Below, piece by piece: positions 25,835 to 33,665 of a stretch of 64,000 bases of DNA. Each line of letters opens with the position of its first letter. Position 1 is the stretch's first letter. The position numbers and the translations under genes were made by a program. Where the stretch lies: assembly GCF_014621695.1 (NCBI RefSeq), contig NZ_CP061281.1, forward strand, positions 868,001-932,000. The letters are read 5' to 3'. Source of the stretch: Streptomyces xanthii (lineage in GTDB: Bacteria; Actinomycetota; Actinomycetes; Streptomycetales; Streptomycetaceae). The notes beneath the pieces are model-generated. The model did no database searches and was not told the origin of the DNA. It was given only the letters and a program-made list of their open reading frames with translations.

Positions 25835-27355
25835 TCACTCATCGTCGACGCCCTCGATCGAGGCGATCAGAGATTGGTCGGTCCAGCCGGCTCGGTGTTC
25901 TGCCGTGACCTTGCCGTGGAAGAGGACCAGGACGCGGTCGCAGCGGCGGAGGTCGTCGAGTTCGTCGGAGACGACCAGGACGGCGGTGCCGTCGTCGCGG
26001 GCGTGGTCGACGCGGCGCAGCAGGGACTCCTTGGACTTCACGTCGACGCCGGCCGTGGGGTTGATCAGGACGAGCAGGTGCGGGTCGGAGGCGAGGGCGC
26101 GGGCCATGACGACCTTCTGGGCGTTGCCGCCGGAGAGGTCGGAGACGGGCTGCTCGGGGCCCTCGGCGTGGATGTCGAGGCGTTCGATGAGGTCCCGGGC
26201 GACGGAGCGCTTGCGGTCCGTGCCCACGAACCCGTACCGGCCGAGCCGCCCGAGGACGGACATCGTGGCGTTGTCGCCGATGGACATCCCGGTGACGAGG
26301 CCCTGGTCGTGGCGGTCGCGGGGCACGCAGCCGACGCCCGCGGCGAGGGCTGCGGAGACGTCGCCGAAGGGCAGCGGCGCGCCGTCGATCCGGGCGGTGC
26401 CGGAGGCCGGGGTGTGCAGTCCGGCCAGCGACTCGGCGAGGGCGATCTTGCCGCTGCCGCTGGATCCGGCGAGTCCGACGACCTCGCCGCGCCGCACGGT
26501 GAGGTCGACGTCCCGGTACGTGTCCGAGGTCAGGCCGCGCACGTCGAGGACGACCGGCGCGTCGACGCCGTGCTGCTCGACGACGGCCTCCGCCGCGGCG
26601 GCCGCCTGCTCGGCGATCGCCTCTCCCGCCATCGCCTCGACCAGTGCGGGGCGCGGGAGTTCGGCGACGGGCGCGGTGGTGATCCAGCGGGCGTCGCGCA
26701 GCACGGTGACGGTCTGGCAGACCTCGTAGACCTCCTGGAGGTGGTGCGAGATGAAGAGGAAGGTGACGCCGGAGTCCTGCAGGGCCCGCATGCGGGCGAA
26801 GAGGCGCTCGATCTCGCGGTTGTCGAGCTGGGCGGTCGGCTCGTCGAGGACGATGAAGCGGGCGCCGCCGCTGAGGGCGCGGGCGATCTCGACCATCTGG
26901 CGGTCCTCGACCTTGAGGTCGGCGGTGCGGGCGCCGGGGTCGACGTGGATGTCCCAGGTGTCGAGCAGCCGGGTGGCCTCGGTGTGCAGCTTCTTCCAGC
27001 TGAAGAAGCCGCGGCGGGCCTCTGGCTGCCGGTTGATGAACAGGTTCTCGGCGACGGTGAGTTCGGGGACGACGGTGGGCTTCTGGTAGACGCAGGCCAC
27101 CTTGGCGCGCCAGGCCTCGCGGTCGCCGAGGGGCGGCGCGGGCTCCCCGTCGAACAACAGGGTCCCCGCGTCCGGCTCCTGAAGGCCCGTCAGGACGGTG
27201 ACGAGGGTGGACTTGCCCGCGCCGTTGCGGCCGACGAGCGCGTGGGACTCGCCCGCGCGCACGGTGAGGCGGCCGTTGGCGAGAGCGACCGTGGGCCCGT
27301 ACCGTTTGGCGATGCCCCGCGCCTCGACCAGCGGGGTGCTCACGTCGGCGCTCAC
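25835..27355 (-). CDS. Sugar ABC transporter ATP-binding protein (two fused nucleotide-binding domains)
   Basis: 506 residues, two tandem ABC domains. NBD1 has an intact Walker A (GRNGAGKST, residues 42-50), Q-loop (VYQK) and Walker B (FIVLDEPTAQLD), but its signature reads VEDRQ. NBD2 has a good signature (LSGGN) but a Walker A with Ile after Lys (GSSGSGKI) and a Walker B reading LVLINPTAGVD, without the usual Asp-Glu. Only one composite ATP site would be competent, which is common in RbsA/XylG-type proteins. GTG 27355 overlaps the binding-protein stop (GTGA). Confidence 0.94.
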   Translation of the reverse strand: MSADVSTPLVEARGIAKRYGPTVALANGRLTVRAGESHALVGRNGAGKSTLVTVLTGLQEPDAGTLLFDGEPAPPLGDREAWRAKVACVYQKPTVVPELTVAENLFINRQPEARRGFFSWKKLHTEATRLLDTWDIHVDPGARTADLKVEDRQMVEIARALSGGARFIVLDEPTAQLDNREIERLFARMRALQDSGVTFLFISHHLQEVYEVCQTVTVLRDARWITTAPVAELPRPALVEAMAGEAIAEQAAAAAEAVVEQHGVDAPVVLDVRGLTSDTYRDVDLTVRRGEVVGLAGSSGSGKIALAESLAGLHTPASGTARIDGAPLPFGDVSAALAAGVGCVPRDRHDQGLVTGMSIGDNATMSVLGRLGRYGFVGTDRKRSVARDLIERLDIHAEGPEQPVSDLSGGNAQKVVMARALASDPHLLVLINPTAGVDVKSKESLLRRVDHARDDGTAVLVVSDELDDLRRCDRVLVLFHGKVTAEHRAGWTDQSLIASIEGVDDE

Positions 27356-28452
27356 TTGACCGTGTTTCCCCACAGCTTCGGGTCGTCGACGTTGTCCTTC
27401 GTGACGAGCGGCGCGGGCAGCTGGTCCTCGAGGATGCCGCTGGGCAGTTGGACGATCTCCGAGTCGTGGTCGGTCGGGCCGGGCTTGAACGTCTTCCCCT
27501 GCATCGCCGCCTTGATGTAGTACATGCCGTACTTGGCGTAGGCGTCGGCGGGCTGGGAGACGGTCGCGTCGATCTGGCCCTTGCGGATCGCGTCGAACTC
27601 CTGCGGGATGCCGTCGTTCGAGACGATCGCGATGTGGCCCTTCTCGCCGGCCTTCTTGAGCATGCCCTTGGACTTGAGGGTCTGGAGGGTGGGGGCGAGG
27701 TAGACGCCGCCCGCCTGCATGTAGATGCCCTTGATGTCGGGGTTGGCGTTGAGGAGGGTGTCGAGCTTCGAGGCCGCCGCGTCCGACTCCCACTTGGCGG
27801 GGATCTCCAGGACCTTCAGCTTGGGGAACTTCTCCTTCACGCAGTCGCGGAACGCCTCGGAGCGCTCGCGGCCGTTGACCGAGGCCAGGTCTCCCATGAT
27901 CTGCACGACCTTGCCCGACTTCACCTGGCCGCCGAGGTACTCGCAGGCCTTCTCGCCGTACGCGACGTTGTTGGCGCGCACGACCATGGCGACCTTGCCC
28001 TTCTCGGGCGCGACGTCGACGGCGACGACGGGCACGCCCTTGCGTTCGGCCTGGTCGAGGCCGGCGGCGATGGCGGCGCTGTCGAGCGGGGCCACAACGA
28101 GGCCCTTGACGCCCTGGTTGAGCTGGTTGTTGATGTCGGTGATCTGCTGCGAGGGGTCGCTGTTGGAGTTGACGGTCTTCAGCGCGTCGACACCTTCGGA
28201 CTTCGCCATCTTCGGCACGTAGTCGTTGTACGACTGCCAGAACGGCGAGGTCAGCAGCGGCAGGATGACGCCGACCTTGCCCTTGCCGTCGCCCGCGCCG
28301 CCACCTCCGGCGCCGGCCGCGTCGTCCTTGGTGCTGCCGCAGGCGCTCAGGGCGAGGGCGGCGGCACCGAGGAGGGCCGCCGCGCGCAGGGTCCGCCGCC
28401 GTGCGACCGCCCCGCCCTTCGAACCGTACGTGCGCTTCGTGGTGCCAGTCAT
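27352..28452 (-). CDS. Sugar ABC transporter substrate-binding lipoprotein
   Basis: 366 residues. Basic N-terminus, hydrophobic stretch and lipobox (LSACG, about residues 35-39) with a Gly-rich linker, then a periplasmic-binding type I fold of the ribose/galactose kind: VGVILPLLTSPFWQSYNDYV, VNSNSDPSQQITDINNQLNQ, GLVVAPLDSAAIAAGLDQAE, VPVVAVDVAP and IVSNDGIPQEFDAI. It delivers the sugar, probably L-fucose, to the permease and ATPase that follow. First gene of the operon, divergent from the FadR-type regulator with a palindromic operator between them. Confidence 0.93.
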   Translation of the reverse strand: MTGTTKRTYGSKGGAVARRRTLRAAALLGAAALALSACGSTKDDAAGAGGGGAGDGKGKVGVILPLLTSPFWQSYNDYVPKMAKSEGVDALKTVNSNSDPSQQITDINNQLNQGVKGLVVAPLDSAAIAAGLDQAERKGVPVVAVDVAPEKGKVAMVVRANNVAYGEKACEYLGGQVKSGKVVQIMGDLASVNGRERSEAFRDCVKEKFPKLKVLEIPAKWESDAAASKLDTLLNANPDIKGIYMQAGGVYLAPTLQTLKSKGMLKKAGEKGHIAIVSNDGIPQEFDAIRKGQIDATVSQPADAYAKYGMYYIKAAMQGKTFKPGPTDHDSEIVQLPSGILEDQLPAPLVTKDNVDDPKLWGNTVK

Positions 28453-28606
28453 CGGACCGCTCCTCGGCTCCGGAAGTCATGGGGTGCGACCGAGTACTGC
28501 CCGTCCCGACTGTGGCCGCGCCGGAATATTTATCAGACCACTTCGCCCGACCAACACCCCGCGGAGCCAAGTTTTCTCGGGTTTTACGCCTCCGAGACCT
28601 CAGATA

Positions 28607-28635
28607 GGTCCGACCATCCCGGTAGTGGTCGGACC
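28607..28635. promoter_or_regulatory. FadR/GntR-type operator between the fucose operon and its regulator
   Basis: GGTCCGACCA (28607-28616) and TGGTCGGACC (28626-28635) form a perfect 10-bp inverted repeat with a 9-nt spacer. Each arm is itself close to TGGTCNGACCA, the palindrome expected for FadR-subfamily regulators. It lies 49 nt before the regulator start. A related TCAGACCAC...CCGACCA pair occurs at 28533-28553, next to an AT-rich TATTTATCA that could be the operon -10 region. Confidence 0.8.
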
Positions 28636-28683
28636 ACCTTGCTGGTTAGACTGCGCCGCATCCAGCAGCGGGAGGACGTCATC

Positions 28684-29388
28684 GTGGAGCAGACCGCGCC
28701 CCGGAGGGGCACCGTCACGGAGCGCGCGATCGAGCAGCTCAAGGCGATGATCGGCAGCGGCAGCCTGGAACCGGGGCAACGGCTGCCCACGGAACGGGAC
28801 CTGGCCGCGCAGCTCGGCATCTCCCGCTCCTCGATGCGGGAGGCGATCCGGGCGCTGACCGTGCTCGGCGTCCTGGAGGCCCGGCACGGATCCGGTATCT
28901 ACGTCACGCAGTTGGAGGCAGGCGACCTGCTGGAGACCTTCGGGGTCGTCGCCGATCTGTCGCGCGGGCCGCAGCTCGTGGAGCTCCTCGAAGTGCGCCG
29001 CATCCTGGAGTCGACGGCGACGGCACTCGCCGCCGCGCGGATCAGCCGGGCTCAACTCGCCGAGGTGGAGGAGCACTTGGCGGCGATGGACGCCACGGAC
29101 GACCCCGAGGAGATCCTCTCCCACGACCTCGCCTTCCACCGGGCGATCGTGGCCGCCGCCGGGAACGAGACGATGGCGGCGATCCTGGAGGGGCTGTCGT
29201 CGCGGACGTTCCGGGCGCGGGTGTGGCGGGGGTACCAGGAGGAGGGCGCGTTCGAGCGGACCCGGCGGGAGCACGCGCGGATCCACGCGGCGCTGGCGGC
29301 GCACGACCCGGAGTCCGCGCGGGCCGCGGCGGCGGCGCATGTGGGCGAGGTCGAGGCGTGGCTGCGGTTGCAGTTGCCGCGGGACTGA
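28684..29388 (+). CDS. FadR subfamily GntR regulator (FCD domain)
   Basis: 234 residues. GntR winged helix at about residues 10-75 (AIEQLKAMIGSGSLEPGQRL, then RDLAAQLGISRSSMREAIRA) and a C-terminal all-helical FCD ligand domain (VELLEVRRILESTATALAAA, HDLAFHRAIVAAAGNETMA) with the usual Asp/His metal ligands. GTG 28684 has GGGAGG 9 nt upstream. Divergent from the fucose operon; it probably represses both and is relieved by a pathway intermediate such as a sugar acid. Confidence 0.93.
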   Translation: MEQTAPRRGTVTERAIEQLKAMIGSGSLEPGQRLPTERDLAAQLGISRSSMREAIRALTVLGVLEARHGSGIYVTQLEAGDLLETFGVVADLSRGPQLVELLEVRRILESTATALAAARISRAQLAEVEEHLAAMDATDDPEEILSHDLAFHRAIVAAAGNETMAAILEGLSSRTFRARVWRGYQEEGAFERTRREHARIHAALAAHDPESARAAAAAHVGEVEAWLRLQLPRD

Positions 29389-29406
29389 GCGCGCCGTGAC
29401 TCCGCC

Positions 29407-29597
29407 GGTTTCGTCGCCGGGTGCGGCCCGGTGGGGATTCTCGCGCAGTTCCCCGCGCCCCTGAAATGCAGACCCTTCGGGTCGCATTTCCCCGATGCGC
29501 CGACGCCCCGATGGAGATCGCGCACGAAGTGCGCATCTCCAGGGGCGCGGGGAACTGCGCGACCAGCCCCCACCGGCCCGCACCCGGCGACGAGACC
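29407..29597. repeat. Cloverleaf-like dispersed palindromic repeat, about 190 bp
   Basis: Nested symmetry: outer arms 29407-29436 and 29568-29597 match in 28 of 30 positions. Second arms 29441-29463 and 29540-29562 are a perfect 23-bp inverted repeat (core CGCAGTTCCCCGCGCCCC). Inside are two independent hairpins, 29463-29490 (GAAATGC...GCATTTC around GACCC-TTC-GGGTC) and 29513-29540 (GGAGAT...ATCTCC around GCGCAC-GAA-GTGCGC). It fills the gap between two convergent genes and could act as a bidirectional terminator. Related half-elements occur at 9302-9479 and 25745-25822. Confidence 0.92.
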
Positions 29598-29607
29598 GAA
29601 CCGCCCG

Positions 29608-30300
29608 CTACGGCGCGGCAGCGCTCAGCGCTCCGATCAGCAGATCCAGCGCCCCCTCGAACGAGCTGCCTGCCATCAATGACAGATGCGGCCGAACCGC
29701 CGCGATGTGCGGATGCTCCCCCTCGGGCAGCTCCGCGTAGACGGCCCCCCAGGCCAGATCGTCCGCCCCCCGCCGCTCGTCCGGCAGCGCCATGTACGCC
29801 GCGTCGAGCGCCGCGTGCCCCAGCACCGTGTCGACGAACACGGAGTACCATCGCACGGCCTCCGCCGGCGCGAACCCCGCCCGCAGCAGCAGCCCGATCC
29901 CCGTGTCGACGGCCCGGAACTCGTGGGCCCGCCGGGTCACGCGGAACGCGGCGAGCGCCGCGACCCGCGGGTGCGCCCGGTATCCGCGGTGGATCCGCAT
30001 TCCCATCTCGCGCAGCCCCGCGCGCCAGTCCATCGTGTCCGGCTCGAAGCCCTCCATCGCGCCGCCGATGATCCGGTCGGCGACGGCGAGCAGCAGGTCG
30101 TCGGTGTTGTGGAAGTAGCGGTACAGGGCGCTGGGGTCGCAGCCGAGGGCCGCGCCGAGCCGGCGCACGCTGAGCGCGTCGGGGCCGTGCTGCCCGACCA
30201 GGCGCAGCGCGCAGTCCACGATCACGTCCTCCGACAGCAGCAGGCCCGTCTTCGTGGGCCTGCGCCGCTTCCGCTCTTCCGGAACCCGTCCGTCCGCCAT
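29608..30300 (-). CDS. TetR family transcriptional regulator
   Basis: 230 residues. Basic N-terminus (ERKRRRPTKTGL), helix-turn-helix at about residues 28-62 (DALSVRRLGAALGCDPSALY RYFHN region) and a TetR_C-type ligand domain. ATG 30300 has GGAGGAGG upstream and removes an 11-residue extension. Divergent from the APC permease / amidohydrolase pair, which it probably represses; a palindrome lies between the two promoters. Confidence 0.92.
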   Translation of the reverse strand: MADGRVPEERKRRRPTKTGLLLSEDVIVDCALRLVGQHGPDALSVRRLGAALGCDPSALYRYFHNTDDLLLAVADRIIGGAMEGFEPDTMDWRAGLREMGMRIHRGYRAHPRVAALAAFRVTRRAHEFRAVDTGIGLLLRAGFAPAEAVRWYSVFVDTVLGHAALDAAYMALPDERRGADDLAWGAVYAELPEGEHPHIAAVRPHLSLMAGSSFEGALDLLIGALSAAAP

Positions 30301-30348
30301 CCGGTACGCCCTCCTCCGCCACCGCCCGGTCACCGCGCGCTCCCCTTA

Positions 30349-30376
30349 TGTCAACACCATTGACGCAATGCTGACA
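30349..30376. promoter_or_regulatory. Palindromic operator candidate for the TetR regulator
   Basis: CATTG-ACG-CAATG (30358-30370) is a perfect 5-bp inverted repeat. It is flanked by TGTCA (30349-30353) and TGACA (30372-30376), a second inverted pair with a slightly different centre. The element lies between the divergent starts at 30300 and 30441 and is much richer in A/T than its surroundings. Confidence 0.6.
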
Positions 30377-30440
30377 AGGCCTGTTTGATCGCAGCCACTC
30401 CCCACAGCTCACACCCTCTGGCCTCTTCAGGAGTGCGTCC

Positions 30441-31925
30441 ATGAGAAGTGAACCACCAGGTCTGCGTCGTTCCCTCGGCGTGGTCGACGGCATCGCCGTC
30501 GCCGCCTCCAGCACCGCCGCGACCACCAGCATCGGCATCGGCATGGGCTCGCTCGCGATGACGGTGGGGCTCCAGGCCCCGGCGATCCTGCTCGTCGCGT
30601 TCGTGCCGATCCTCGGCATCGCGACGGCGTACGCCCGGCTGAACCGGCACGAACAGAACATGGGCAGCGGCTACGTCTGGGTCGGCCGCTCGCTGGGTCC
30701 CTGGCTGGGCTTCCTGACCGGCTGGGTGACCCTGCTCGGCACCCTGATCTTCATGGCGTACACGACCGCGGTGACCGGCTCGGTGTTCCTCCAGTTCGCG
30801 AACAAGGCCGGCCTGCACTCGCTGCTCGGCCTCGGGCTCGACCCGAACTCGACCGCCCTGTCGACCGTCGTCGGCCTGGTGATCCTGGCCGCCGTCACCG
30901 TCACCGCGGTCACCGGGGTCCGCAAGGCGACCCGGCTGCAGACCTGGCTGCTCGTCTTCGAGTACGCGGTCCTCCTCGGCTTCTGCGGCTGGTCCCTGGT
31001 GACCGGCTCGCACGACTTCTCCTGGTCGTGGCTGAACCCGTTCGCGATCCACAGCGGCACCGGGTTCGCGCAGGGCCTGGTGCTCGCCGTGTTCTTCTTC
31101 TGGGGCTGGGACGCCGCGTTCAGCGTCACCGAGGAGACCAAGGACGTCCGCGACGCGGGCCGCGGCGGTTTCATCGCCCTGTTCACGATGCTCGCCCTGT
31201 TCCTGTACGGGTCCGTGGCCTTCCAGCGCGAGATGTCGCTGTCCGAGCTGGTCGAGCAGGGCCCGCAGGCGCTCACGTACCTCGGGGCGAAGCTCGCCGA
31301 CGAGCCGCTGGCGAGCCTGCCGCTCATGGCGCTGCTCTTCTCCGCGGTGGCCTCGCTCCAGTCCAGCGTGATCCCGACCGCGCGCGGCATGCTCGCGATG
31401 GGCCGGGACCGCACGATGGGCCAGGTCTGGACGAAGATCAGCCCGAAGTACGGCTCCCCCGCCCTCGGCACCGTCCTCGTCACCTCGATCTCGGCGGCCA
31501 TCGCCCTGCTCGCCCTCGCGATCCCCAAGCTCAACGAGATGATCCTGGCGGCCGTGAACTCGATCGGCCTCGTCGTCGCCCTCTACTACGGCCTCACCGC
31601 GCTGGCCTGCGCCGTCCGCTTCCGCGGCATGCTGCGCACGAACACCCGAGAGGCGCTGCGCGCCGTGGTCGCCCCGGGCCTGAGCGGCATCGCGCTGCTC
31701 GCCATCGGCATCTACCTGGGCCGGGACTACGCGACGATGAGCGACCACTTCGAACTCACCCCGGACAACGGCTGGTTCATGCTGTCGATCCCCGCGGCGA
31801 TCATCGTCTCGGGGCTCGCGATGGCGGCCTTCGCCAAGTACCGGCGCCGCTCCCCCTACTTCGTCACCGGGCGCGGCACCGACGCCGACGCGGTCGAACT
31901 GACCGCGCCCGAGAACGTCCGCTGA
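30441..31925 (+). CDS. APC family amino acid/polyamine-type permease
   Basis: 494 residues with about 12 helices. Early motif GIAVAASSTAATTSIGIGMG, then MGSGYVWVGRSLGPWLGFLT, FFFWGWDAAFSVTEETKDVR and SVIPTARGMLAMGRDRTMGQ are characteristic of the APC superfamily. It probably imports a nitrogenous compound processed by the downstream amidohydrolase (29 nt away). AGGAG precedes ATG 30441. Divergent from the TetR regulator. Confidence 0.9.
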   Translation: MRSEPPGLRRSLGVVDGIAVAASSTAATTSIGIGMGSLAMTVGLQAPAILLVAFVPILGIATAYARLNRHEQNMGSGYVWVGRSLGPWLGFLTGWVTLLGTLIFMAYTTAVTGSVFLQFANKAGLHSLLGLGLDPNSTALSTVVGLVILAAVTVTAVTGVRKATRLQTWLLVFEYAVLLGFCGWSLVTGSHDFSWSWLNPFAIHSGTGFAQGLVLAVFFFWGWDAAFSVTEETKDVRDAGRGGFIALFTMLALFLYGSVAFQREMSLSELVEQGPQALTYLGAKLADEPLASLPLMALLFSAVASLQSSVIPTARGMLAMGRDRTMGQVWTKISPKYGSPALGTVLVTSISAAIALLALAIPKLNEMILAAVNSIGLVVALYYGLTALACAVRFRGMLRTNTREALRAVVAPGLSGIALLAIGIYLGRDYATMSDHFELTPDNGWFMLSIPAAIIVSGLAMAAFAKYRRRSPYFVTGRGTDADAVELTAPENVR

Positions 31926-31954
31926 ACACCTCACCCCGTACAAGGAGTTGCCCC

Positions 31955-33601
31955 ATGACCGGCACCGCATCCGCCGATCTCGTCTTCACCGGCGGTCCCG
32001 TCCACACCGGTTCCCCCGCCCGCTCGCGGGCCCGCGGTGTGGCCGTGCGCGGCGAGCGGATCGTCGCCGTAGGACATGACGAGGTGCGGGAGCTGATCGG
32101 CCCGCGCACCGAGGTCGTCGACCTGGACGGGAAGCTGCTGATCCCCGGCTTCCAGGACGCACACATCCATCCCGTGGGCGGCGGCATCGAGATGGGCCAG
32201 TGCGACCTGAGCCACGCGGAGGCCCTGCCGGAGTACCGGGAGCTGATCGCGGCGTACGCCTCCGCGCACCCGGACGACGCGTGGATCACCGGCGGCGGCT
32301 GGTCCATGGAGGCCTTCCCCGGTGGTCTGCCGACGGCCGCCGAACTGGACTCCCTGGTGCCCGACCGGCCCGCTTACCTCGTCAACCGCGACCACCACGG
32401 CGCCTGGGTCAACTCGGCGGCACTGCGTCTGGCCGGCATCGACCGGCACACGCCCGACCCGGCCGACGGGCGGATCGAGCGGGACGCGGACGGCGAGCCG
32501 ACCGGCATGCTCCAGGAGGGCGCGGCGAACCTGGTCGGCCGGCTGCTGCCGGAGGTCACACGCGAGGAGCGGATCGCCGGGCTGCTGCGCGCGCAGGAGC
32601 TGCTGCACTCGCTCGGCGTCACGGCCTGGCAGGACGCGCTGCTGGGCTCGCACGCCAACCTCACCGACCCGACGGACGCGTACCTGGCCTGCGCGGACGA
32701 CGGCCGCCTCACCGCCCGCGTGGTCGGTTCCCTGTGGTGGGACCGGGCGCGGGGCACCGAGCAGATCGAGGAGCTGATCGCCCGCCGCGCGGCGGGCACC
32801 CGGGGCCGGCTGCGCTCCACGACCGTGAAGATCATGCAGGACGGCGTCGCGGAGAACGGCACGGCGGCGCTGCTCGGCCCGTACCTGGACAGCTGCGGCT
32901 GCCGGAGCGACAACAGCGGCATCAGCTTCGTGCCGCCGGAGGACCTCAAGAAGTACGTGACCGCGCTGGACGCGCACGGGTTCCAGGTGCACTTCCACGC
33001 GCTCGGCGACCGTGCGGTGCGCGAGGCGCTCGACGCCGTGGAGGCGGCCCGCGCGGCCAACGGCTGGACGGACCACCGGCCGCACCTGGCGCATCTGCAG
33101 GTGGTGCACCCGGACGACATCGGCCGTTTCCGGGCGCTCGGCGCGACCGCGAACATGCAGCCGCTGTGGGCCGCGCACGAGCCGCAGATGGACGAGCTGA
33201 CGATCCCGTTCCTGGGTGCGGAGCGGGCCGGGTGGCAGTACCCGTTCGGCGATCTGCTGCGGGCGGGGGCGACGCTCGCCGCGGGCAGCGACTGGCCGGT
33301 GAGCAGCCCGGACCCGCTGGAGGGCATCCACGTGGCGGTGAACCGGATCGTGCCGGAGGCTCCCGAGGGCACCCCGGTGTTCCTGCCGGAGCAGCGTCTG
33401 ACGCTCCAGGACGCGCTCACCGCGTACACGGCGGGCAGCGCGTACGTGAACGGGCTCGACGCCGAGACCGGCACGATCGCGCCCGGGTACCTGGCCGACC
33501 TGGTGGTCCTGGACCGGGACCCGTTCGCGGGCCCGGCCGAGGAGATCGCCTCGACGCGGGTGGAGGGGACGTACGTCGGGGGCCGGCGCGTGTTCGGCTA
33601 G
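31955..33601 (+). CDS. YtcJ-like amidohydrolase (Amidohydro_3)
   Basis: 548-residue metal-dependent hydrolase. Metal-site and fold motifs: LLIPGFQDAHIHPVGGG, YLVNRDHHGAWVNSAALRLA, QVHFHALGDRAVREALDAVE and AAGSDWPVSSPDPLEGIHVA. The C-terminal composite beta domain ends with TIAPGYLADLVVLDRDPF. It hydrolyses an amide or related bond in a small molecule, likely the solute carried by the APC permease upstream. AAGGAG lies 7 nt before ATG 31955. Confidence 0.9.
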   Translation: MTGTASADLVFTGGPVHTGSPARSRARGVAVRGERIVAVGHDEVRELIGPRTEVVDLDGKLLIPGFQDAHIHPVGGGIEMGQCDLSHAEALPEYRELIAAYASAHPDDAWITGGGWSMEAFPGGLPTAAELDSLVPDRPAYLVNRDHHGAWVNSAALRLAGIDRHTPDPADGRIERDADGEPTGMLQEGAANLVGRLLPEVTREERIAGLLRAQELLHSLGVTAWQDALLGSHANLTDPTDAYLACADDGRLTARVVGSLWWDRARGTEQIEELIARRAAGTRGRLRSTTVKIMQDGVAENGTAALLGPYLDSCGCRSDNSGISFVPPEDLKKYVTALDAHGFQVHFHALGDRAVREALDAVEAARAANGWTDHRPHLAHLQVVHPDDIGRFRALGATANMQPLWAAHEPQMDELTIPFLGAERAGWQYPFGDLLRAGATLAAGSDWPVSSPDPLEGIHVAVNRIVPEAPEGTPVFLPEQRLTLQDALTAYTAGSAYVNGLDAETGTIAPGYLADLVVLDRDPFAGPAEEIASTRVEGTYVGGRRVFG

Positions 33602-33665
33602 GTCCTGCCGGAAGCGAAGACGACGCCGGAGGCCGAGGCCGGGCGCGGCGCCGGCCCCCGTGCGG

